Source of the DNA: CAYRIF01 sp964424205 | GTDB taxonomy: Bacteria; Bacteroidota; Bacteroidia; Cytophagales; Cyclobacteriaceae | Length of the DNA stretch: 6,033 nt | Reading direction: 5' to 3' | Assembly (NCBI GenBank): GCA_964424205.1 | Contig: CAYRIF010000240.1 | Location: forward strand, 1-6,033 | In this document: piece by piece, positions 1 to 4,541 of the stretch | Numbering within the stretch: the first letter of the stretch is position 1 | How the letters are laid out: every line of letters starts with the position of its first letter | Position numbers and translations under genes: made by a program | Notes under the pieces: generated by a model | Seen by the model: only the letters and a program-made list of their open reading frames with translations | Databases searched by the model: none | What the model was told of the DNA's origin: nothing

Positions 1-1353
1 CATCATAGGCTGAATGATAAAAAAAATCAAACCTCGACTGATAATGAAATAAGAAGTGCCTTTGAGCAGGATTACGATCGCATTATTTTTTCACATCCAT
101 TTCGGAAATTACAAGACAAAACACAGGTTTTTCCGCTTCCGGAACATGATTTTGTGCACACTAGATTGACGCATAGTCTTGAGGTATCCAGTGTCGGGAG
201 GAGTTTAGGAAAAAAAGTTGGGGAGAAAATCATTAATTCATATCCGGAATTAAAAACGAATGGCTACACACAATTTGACTTTGGTGCCATCGTAGCAGCA
301 GCATCGTTAGCACATGATTTAGGAAATCCTCCTTTCGGACATTCAGGAGAGGAGGCATTGTCTGATTTTTTTAGAATCAATAAAAAAGGACTTTTTTTCA
401 AAGATAAAATGACCGAAAAGCAATGGTCTGACGTTACCACATTTGAAGGCAATGCGCAAGGCTTTAGAATTCTTACCAAAGGAAAGCAAAAGGGATTGGC
501 ACTTACCATGGCAACTTTAACCACTTTTACAAAATATCCTTGCGAATCATTATTAACAGAGAGAAACCCAAAACGGAAGAGTCAAAAAAAATACGGCATA
601 TTTCAATCCGAGAAAAATGCATTTGAGGACTTAGCAGAACAGGTAGGGCTTAGCAACCTGTCGAATAACGAGGAAGCCATTTGGTCTAGACACCCACTGG
701 CATTTTTGGTAGAAGCTGCTGACGATATTTGCTATAGCATTATTGACTTAGAGGATGGGTGCAGGCTAGGATTGGTGAGTTATGAGCAAACGAGGGACTT
801 GCTTGGTGCTATTTTGGGCAACAAATATCAACCTAAAAAACTTGACAAAATACATAGCACCAATGAAAGAATTGGTCTTTTGCGTGCATTAGCAATTGGT
901 ACTTTGATTGAGCAATCCGCTGCAGTCTTTCTTGAAAATGAGCAGGAAATTTTAGCCGGAAATTTTGACCAGGCACTAACGGATTTAATCCCTGCGAAGG
1001 ACATTCTACATGAGATTACAGGAATCTCTGTAGAAAAAATCTATCGTTCCCAAGTTGTCTTAGAAACAGAAGCGGCCGGATTTGAGGTAATTGATGGCTT
1101 ATTAGAAGCATTTTTACCTGCTTGCTATGCTTATCATTTCGATAAAAACAACAGTACTGCAAAGGAAAAAAATCTAGTAAGGCTGCTCCCTTCCGAAATA
1201 TTTATTGGATTGCCTGAAAGCGAGCATGCAACTTACGAACTCATCATGAACGTAATAGATTATATCTCAGGCATGACCGATACCCATGCCATTAGTCTCT
1301 ATAGAAAGATAAAGGGAATTACTTTGCCTAGCGGATTTCCTGTTAAGTTTTAA
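1..1353 (+). CDS. dgt: Deoxyguanosinetriphosphate triphosphohydrolase (dGTPase), 5' partial
   Basis: This HD-domain enzyme hydrolyses dGTP to deoxyguanosine and triphosphate and so tunes the cytoplasmic dNTP pool. The frame is open from base 1 to the TAA at 1351-1353, giving 450 visible residues. The GTG at 154 is an internal valine, because the residues before it (FRKLQDKTQVFPL, then the HTRLTHSLEV block) are already conserved family sequence. Metal-binding HD residues are visible: His58 in RLTHS, His105-Asp106 in LAHDLGNPPFGHSG, and Asp241/Asp242 in EAADDICYSI. The family block FEGNAQGFR lies near residues 149-157. Bacteroidota dGTPases are about 450 residues long, so probably only some ten N-terminal residues lie outside the window. 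The gene stands alone on this strand and converges on the beta-barrel gene 22 bp downstream. Some dGTPases act in phage defence, but nothing nearby suggests that here. The family call is firm; the exact substrate range is inferred. Confidence 0.95.
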   Translation, partial: HHRLNDKKNQTSTDNEIRSAFEQDYDRIIFSHPFRKLQDKTQVFPLPEHDFVHTRLTHSLEVSSVGRSLGKKVGEKIINSYPELKTNGYTQFDFGAIVAAASLAHDLGNPPFGHSGEEALSDFFRINKKGLFFKDKMTEKQWSDVTTFEGNAQGFRILTKGKQKGLALTMATLTTFTKYPCESLLTERNPKRKSQKKYGIFQSEKNAFEDLAEQVGLSNLSNNEEAIWSRHPLAFLVEAADDICYSIIDLEDGCRLGLVSYEQTRDLLGAILGNKYQPKKLDKIHSTNERIGLLRALAIGTLIEQSAAVFLENEQEILAGNFDQALTDLIPAKDILHEITGISVEKIYRSQVVLETEAAGFEVIDGLLEAFLPACYAYHFDKNNSTAKEKNLVRLLPSEIFIGLPESEHATYELIMNVIDYISGMTDTHAISLYRKIKGITLPSGFPVKF

Positions 1354-1364
1354 CCCTTTATAGA

Positions 1365-1381
1365 TTCTAAAGCCTTTAGAA
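1365..1381. repeat. 17-nt inverted repeat at the dgt / beta-barrel convergent junction
   Basis: Two perfect 8-base arms (TTCTAAAG and CTTTAGAA) flank a central C. The repeat sits between the dgt stop and the last codons of the convergent gene, and covers that gene's stop codon (complement of 1376-1378). As RNA it would fold to a 7-bp, mostly A-U stem with a GCC loop on either strand. No T-tract follows on either strand, so it is at best a weak bidirectional terminator or a processing end. The symmetry is seen directly; the function is a guess. Confidence 0.3.
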
Positions 1382-1777
1382 AGTGTATCTAAAACCAATT
1401 CCGCCTTTTATTAAAGACAGTTCTCCTAGCAGAGGAGACACCTCAAATTGAAATGCAAAATTTTTGAAATCTGTAAAGGGCATCACTTGTAATCCAACAG
1501 GGATGACTAGACCTCCAATTGTATTGTATCCTGCTCCTATATATGTTCTTACTCTTTCTTTTCTTAGGAAATTATAGGCTCCCATTACTTGAAGATCCGG
1601 ACTCAAAACATTTGTAGTTATTCTTGCTTCTCCCCAGAATCTCTTTTCAGGACTCGTACCCACTGACATTTCCGAAACAAAATTAGAATGATAATAACCC
1701 ACACTTACTTGAGCTTGAGATTTACTTGAAATGAAAAGTAGGGTAACGACGGTTAGGACTAGGATAAATTTTTTCAT
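1376..1777 (-). CDS. Small secreted outer-membrane beta-barrel-like protein (hypothetical)
   Basis: The 133-residue product starts with a classic signal peptide: MKK, a hydrophobic stretch at residues 4-16, then SSKSQA, with likely cleavage after Ala22. The mature chain is about 111 residues. It has alternating polar/hydrophobic stretches typical of antiparallel membrane strands: YIGAGYN at 79-85, LVIPVGLQVMPF at 90-101, FAFQFEVSPLLG at 108-119 and LIKGGIGFRYTF at 122-133. It ends in Phe, as outer-membrane barrel proteins recognised by BamA commonly do. The frame extends 11 codons further upstream to an ATG at 1810, but the start at 1777 places the signal peptide correctly and leaves 23 bp after the phosphatase stop; the longer form would overlap that gene. 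It is probably co-transcribed with the phosphatase. The size would suit a small barrel of about 6-8 strands. I recognise no specific family and assign no ligand or activity. Confidence 0.8.
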   Translation of the reverse strand: MKKFILVLTVVTLLFISSKSQAQVSVGYYHSNFVSEMSVGTSPEKRFWGEARITTNVLSPDLQVMGAYNFLRKERVRTYIGAGYNTIGGLVIPVGLQVMPFTDFKNFAFQFEVSPLLGELSLIKGGIGFRYTF

Positions 1778-1800
1778 AGGGTTACTTTTTAAAATTATAC

Positions 1801-2613
1801 TTATTTCCATAATTTTTGAATCACATCAAGTATTTCAGTGTGACATGCATTACCTGCCACAATTTCCCTGCCAAAAACATAATTATCACCTCCTGTAAAA
1901 TCTGTAACCTTTCCACCAGCCCGCTGCACTATGAATGCACCAGCTGCTACATCCCATGAATTAAGGTTATACTCAAAAAATCCCTCGAACCTGCCACATG
2001 CTACATACGCTAAATCAACAGCGGCACTACCCATTCTCCGTAAACCATGTGTTTTTTGCATAAACTGTTCTAACAATTTTAAATATGCCTCCATCTCATT
2101 AAAGTTATAATATGGAAAACCTGTTGCCAAGAGGCTTTCTTCTAACTTTTCGGTGCATGAAACAGCAATTTTCTTATCATTACAATAAGCTTCCTCTCCT
2201 GCCATGGCATAAAAACATTCGTCCCTATTCGCTTCGTGCACAATGCCCATGACAGTTTTTTTTCTATAAGTAAGCGCTACACTTACGGCAAAAACTGGCA
2301 GACCATGAATGAAATTTGTTGTCCCGTCTAATGGGTCAATGATCCAATTAAAATCTTTCTCAATATTGGTGGCGGTGCCCTCTTCTGTTATGAATCCAGC
2401 CTCAGGAAGAATCTTCCTTAGACCATCTACTAATGTTTTCTCAGCGGCTTTGTCCACATAAGACACCAGATCATTGAGTCCTTTAAGTTCAACGACATCT
2501 TTGTCGAAAGTCTCACTTTCTTGTGTAAGAAAAGTAGCTACTTGTTTAATTAACTGTCTAGATTCTGAGAGAATTGGTTGTAAGTCACGCATTTTCGAAT
2601 TTGATATTTTCAT
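1801..2613 (-). CDS. suhB: Inositol monophosphatase family protein (SuhB/IMPase-like)
   Basis: This is a Mg-dependent, Li-sensitive-type sugar-phosphate phosphatase of the FIG superfamily, which usually acts on myo-inositol-1-phosphate or related phosphate esters in the cytoplasm. At 270 residues it has normal length. All signature parts are present: KGLNDLVSYVDKAAE (44-58), the FITEEGT glutamates (Glu77/Glu78), motif 1 WIIDPLDGTTNF (90-101, metal ligands Asp93 and Asp96), and motif 2 SWDVAAGA (219-226, Asp221) followed by AGGKVTDFTGG. The first ATG is at 2613, but a second in-frame ATG at 2592 (Met8, giving 263 residues) is equally plausible. Neither has a Shine-Dalgarno sequence, and a TTACTTTG box lies directly before 2613. 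It heads a probable operon with the beta-barrel gene and is divergent from the response regulator. The symbol reflects the family. In enterobacteria SuhB also joins rRNA antitermination complexes, but nothing here shows that role. Substrate is not determinable from sequence. Confidence 0.92.
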   Translation of the reverse strand: MKISNSKMRDLQPILSESRQLIKQVATFLTQESETFDKDVVELKGLNDLVSYVDKAAEKTLVDGLRKILPEAGFITEEGTATNIEKDFNWIIDPLDGTTNFIHGLPVFAVSVALTYRKKTVMGIVHEANRDECFYAMAGEEAYCNDKKIAVSCTEKLEESLLATGFPYYNFNEMEAYLKLLEQFMQKTHGLRRMGSAAVDLAYVACGRFEGFFEYNLNSWDVAAGAFIVQRAGGKVTDFTGGDNYVFGREIVAGNACHTEILDVIQKLWK

Positions 2614-2638
2614 TCAAAGTAAATATATAGTAAATTTG
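2607..2638 (+). promoter_or_regulatory. Candidate Bacteroidota promoter for the response regulator gene
   Basis: TAAATTTG at 2631-2638 matches the Bacteroidota -7 consensus TAnnTTTG exactly. TTTT at 2607-2610, 20 bp upstream, is a 3-of-4 match to the -33 TTTG. Transcription would start near 2645, leaving a leader of about 13 nt before the ATG at 2658. The element lies in the 44-bp divergent gap and its -33 part is inside the start of the phosphatase gene. The match is seen; activity is inferred. Confidence 0.45.
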
Positions 2639-2657
2639 GTTAGGCGACCTTTAGAAT

Positions 2658-3062
2658 ATGAAAAAAATCCTATTAATAGATGATGAGGATGTGAACCATT
2701 TTATCCTCGATAATTTGCTAAGGCTTGGCGGCTTTGGTTCGGAGCTGATTTATAAAAGATCAGTTGATGATGGATTGGAATACTTAAAATCGTGTATTAA
2801 TACAGGGGAACCACTTCCTGATACTATTTTTGTAGATTTAGAAATGCCAATCCGGAAGGGGTGGGATTTTCTAGATGAGTACAGGCATATTTTTATGGAA
2901 CTACAGCCCGATTGCAAAGTTTTTATTTTTACTTCTTCTATTATTAGTAATGATATTGAGCGCGCAAAAAGCTACGAAGAAGTAGAAGGTTATCTAAGTA
3001 AACCAATATCCATCGAGCTGCTGAAAGAAATAAAAAGTAAATACTTTGTAAAAGAAAAGTAA
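2658..3062 (+). CDS. Single-domain response regulator (CheY/Rcp1-like receiver)
   Basis: The 134-residue protein is one complete receiver domain with no output domain. It shows the acidic pair Asp8-Asp9 in LLIDDED, the phosphoacceptor Asp60 in IFVDLEMP, the switch Thr92/Ser93 in FTSSI, and the conserved Lys115 in LSKPI. A histidine kinase or phosphorelay protein would phosphorylate Asp60, and the signal would pass through protein-protein contact. Receivers with VDLEMP and FTSS motifs are common in Bacteroidota as orphan regulators. No kinase is encoded in the window, so partner and output are unknown. The ATG at 2658 has the characteristic MKKILLIDD start and a good -7 box 20 bp upstream. The gene ends 2 bp before the convergent rsmI stop, with no clear terminator. 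Family call is firm; pathway is unknown. Confidence 0.92.
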   Translation: MKKILLIDDEDVNHFILDNLLRLGGFGSELIYKRSVDDGLEYLKSCINTGEPLPDTIFVDLEMPIRKGWDFLDEYRHIFMELQPDCKVFIFTSSIISNDIERAKSYEEVEGYLSKPISIELLKEIKSKYFVKEK

Positions 3063-3064
3063 TA

Positions 3065-3748
3065 CTACTTGCCTTTTCCAGCCAATATTATTACAATTTC
3101 ACCTTTCACTTTTTTATTCGAAAAATAACCAATCACCTCTTCTAGCGAGCCATTGATTGTTTCTTCATAGATTTTTGTGAGTTCCCTTGAAACAGATACT
3201 TTTCTTTCCTTACCAAAAATCTCTGCAAATTTTGTTAAAGTTGTTAAAAGACGATAGGGCGACTCATAAAAAACCATGGTTCTTTTTTCTTCCAGAAAGG
3301 ATTCTATTTTTGTTTTCTTCCCCTTTTTCTGCGGTAGGAATCCTTCAAAGACAAATGCATCTGTCGGCAAGCCTGATTTTACCAATGCTGGGACAAAGGC
3401 TGTTGCTCCAGGTAGGCATTCTACCTTTAGGTTGTTCTCCAGACAAGTATTCACCAAAAGATAACCAGGATCTGAAATGGCAGGCGTACCCGCATCCGAT
3501 ATTAATGCCATTTTTTCACCTCCAATGAGCCTGTCAATAATTCCCTTTATCACCTTTTTTTCATTGAAGGCATAGTAACTCTGCATCGGTTTAGATATTT
3601 CTAAATGTTTGAGTAGAATTCCTGATTTTCTAGTGTCTTCCGCTAAAATAACATCTACCTCCTTCAGCACTCTTATTGCTCGTAATGTGATGTCTTCGAG
3701 GTTTCCTATTGGTGTTGGAACTATAAACAAAACAGTTTCTTCAGTCAC
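3065..3748 (-). CDS. rsmI: 16S rRNA (cytidine(1402)-2'-O)-methyltransferase RsmI
   Basis: RsmI uses S-adenosylmethionine to methylate the 2'-OH of C1402 in the 16S rRNA decoding centre, on the small ribosomal subunit. The 227-residue sequence has the tetrapyrrole-methylase fold motifs in order: VPTPIGNLEDIT (10-21), AEDTR (36-40), LISDAGTPAISDPG (82-95), PGATA (113-117), FEGFLPQ (134-140), YESPYRL (161-167), SRELTKIYEE (187-196) and GEIVIILAG (216-224). It is shorter than the 286-residue E. coli enzyme because the C-terminal extension is missing, as usual in Bacteroidota, so it is not a truncation. The start is GTG at 3748: no ATG exists in frame between the upstream stop codon at 3791-3793 and this position, and TPIGN falls at the expected distance from the start. 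It is divergent from the TerB-like gene across 152 bp and convergent with the response regulator. I see no strong promoter box upstream. Confidence 0.95.
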   Translation of the reverse strand: MTEETVLFIVPTPIGNLEDITLRAIRVLKEVDVILAEDTRKSGILLKHLEISKPMQSYYAFNEKKVIKGIIDRLIGGEKMALISDAGTPAISDPGYLLVNTCLENNLKVECLPGATAFVPALVKSGLPTDAFVFEGFLPQKKGKKTKIESFLEEKRTMVFYESPYRLLTTLTKFAEIFGKERKVSVSRELTKIYEETINGSLEEVIGYFSNKKVKGEIVIILAGKGK

Positions 3749-3900
3749 GGTTTGATTTTTATATACTTCAATTAATAATTGACAATTTAATTAAAAACTA
3801 TAAATACTTATTGCATGTACCTTTTTTTAATTTATGTTTCAGCTTAAACTACTTTAAATTGTATAAATTGCATAATATTTAAAACCATTCCAAGAAAAAT
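3749..3900. other. AT-rich divergent intergenic region between rsmI and the TerB-like gene
   Basis: These 152 bases must hold the promoters of both flanking genes. I find no good match to TAnnTTTG with a correctly spaced TTTG on either strand. An imperfect dyad at 3770-3792 (AATTAATAATTG, A, CAATTTAATT; a 2-base bulge) lies on the rsmI side. In DNA this rich in A and T, such symmetry can arise by chance. No small ORF with a plausible start is evident. Confidence 0.4.
3856..3873 (+). repeat. Two tandem 9-mers upstream of the TerB-like gene
   Basis: AAATTGTAT at 3856-3864 is followed at once by AAATTGCAT at 3865-3873, one mismatch apart. They end 27 bp before the ATG at 3901, within or next to the likely promoter. 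A direct-repeat operator is possible, but only two copies exist and the region is AT-rich, so chance is a fair explanation. Confidence 0.25.
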
Positions 3901-4341
3901 ATGGAATTAATACTTAGTCAGCAGGAATATCGATCTATCAGAAGGAGCTATGAGAACCTGCTCGCTTTGTTCATCAACATGGACTCGGTGAAGGATCATT
4001 TTATTGATGGTATATTCAAATGGGGCGAGCAACTGGATTTTGAGAAAAAAGATTTGTACGAGGTTATTTCAAATCCAGAATCAGTAAAATACAGCCCGCC
4101 AAAGGACAAGCTAGAAGCGATAGAATGGGTCTATGATTTGGTGTACATGATTTATTTAGATGGGAAAGTGGAGGATGTAGAGTTAGAAATAGCAACGGAA
4201 TTTGCCACAAAACTTGGGTTTGAGGCACACGTTGCCAATGATTTATTAAAGGCTATCGTTACCGCTCCGCATGATGGTGTAGCAGGAAAAGATGTGAAGA
4301 CAGAAATTCGTAAGCATGTTGACGAGATTCTAAAAAAATAA
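3901..4341 (+). CDS. TerB-like (tellurite-resistance TerB family) protein
   Basis: The 146-residue, apparently all-helical and soluble protein has no signal peptide or membrane segment. The C-terminal half carries the TerB signature: a helix AIEWVYDLVYMIYLDGKVEDVELEIATEFATKLGF (in outline, residues 73-107), with the acidic turn DGKVEDVE (87-94) that in TerB proteins is linked to metal binding. The helix VANDLLKAIV follows at 111-120. The N-terminal 70 residues form further amphipathic helices ending in a polar SPPKDK linker. No other ter gene (terA, C, D, E or Z) is in the window, so a role in tellurite resistance is not supported; the TerB fold also occurs in many single proteins of unknown role. 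The ATG at 3901 follows an A-rich stretch without Shine-Dalgarno, as expected for this phylum. The fold call is good; the function is unknown. Confidence 0.75.
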   Translation: MELILSQQEYRSIRRSYENLLALFINMDSVKDHFIDGIFKWGEQLDFEKKDLYEVISNPESVKYSPPKDKLEAIEWVYDLVYMIYLDGKVEDVELEIATEFATKLGFEAHVANDLLKAIVTAPHDGVAGKDVKTEIRKHVDEILKK

Positions 4342-4541
4342 CAAAATATAGACCGAGGTTTGATAATTACTTTTTCCATTGGTTTAATATAATTTATCAG
4401 GATTGAGTCATACTAAATTCTGAAATAGTCAATAACACTCGCTCGTTTCACGCAAAAATAAGGTTAATTCTTTTAGTTACTAGTGAATTAAATTCTTGGA
4501 CGAGCACAGGTTATTAACTTATCTGTGTTTACTTTGCAGTA
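4342..4541. other. 200-bp intergenic region between the TerB-like gene and rnr
   Basis: No ORF of note is seen on either strand. There is no GC-rich hairpin with a T-tract behind the TerB-like stop, so termination here is unclear. An odd palindrome GAATT-A-AATTC lies at 4485-4495, and the inverted repeat described separately lies at 4502-4530. TTACTTTG at 4529-4536 matches the -7 consensus at 7 of 8 positions but has no TTTG at the right distance upstream. A TATAAT at 4388-4393 is probably meaningless in this phylum. Confidence 0.4.
4502..4530 (+). promoter_or_regulatory. Inverted repeat directly upstream of rnr (leader hairpin or operator)
   Basis: Perfect arms CACAG (4505-4509) and CTGTG (4523-4527) extend in RNA, with G-U pairs, to a 10-bp stem of 4502-4511 with 4521-4530 around a 9-nt loop. 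The 3' arm ends 11 bases before the rnr ATG. A nested odd palindrome GTTA-T-TAAC occupies 4510-4518. It could hinder ribosome access in the mRNA, or bind a regulator as DNA. The pairing is seen directly; the role is inferred. Confidence 0.35.

Noticed and set aside
154..1353. dGTPase starting at the GTG at 154
   Set aside because: The same frame is open to base 1 and encodes conserved dGTPase sequence before 154, so this GTG is an internal valine.
1..1353. dGTPase as a phage-defence gene
   Set aside because: The protein looks like the normal housekeeping enzyme, and no phage, mobile or other defence gene is nearby.
3050..3070. Possible rsmI terminator (AAGTA/TACTT stem, then TTCTTT on the - strand)
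   Set aside because: The stem has only 5 bp with one G-C pair, too weak to call a terminator, and it lies within the end of the response regulator gene.
3187..3528. ORF on the + strand inside rsmI
   Set aside because: It is antisense to a clear rsmI and its translation has low-complexity Leu/Phe/Pro-rich composition typical of a shadow frame.
3901..4341. Tellurite-resistance operon
   Set aside because: Only a TerB-like protein is present; terA, C, D, E and Z are all missing from the window.
4152..4379. ORF on the - strand over the end of the TerB-like gene
   Set aside because: It is antisense to a better-supported gene, rich in Ser and Thr, and has no recognisable motif.
4360..4393. E. coli-like promoter (TTGATA and TATAAT) upstream of rnr
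   Set aside because: The spacer is 22 bp, too long, and the Bacteroidota primary sigma factor does not use this consensus.
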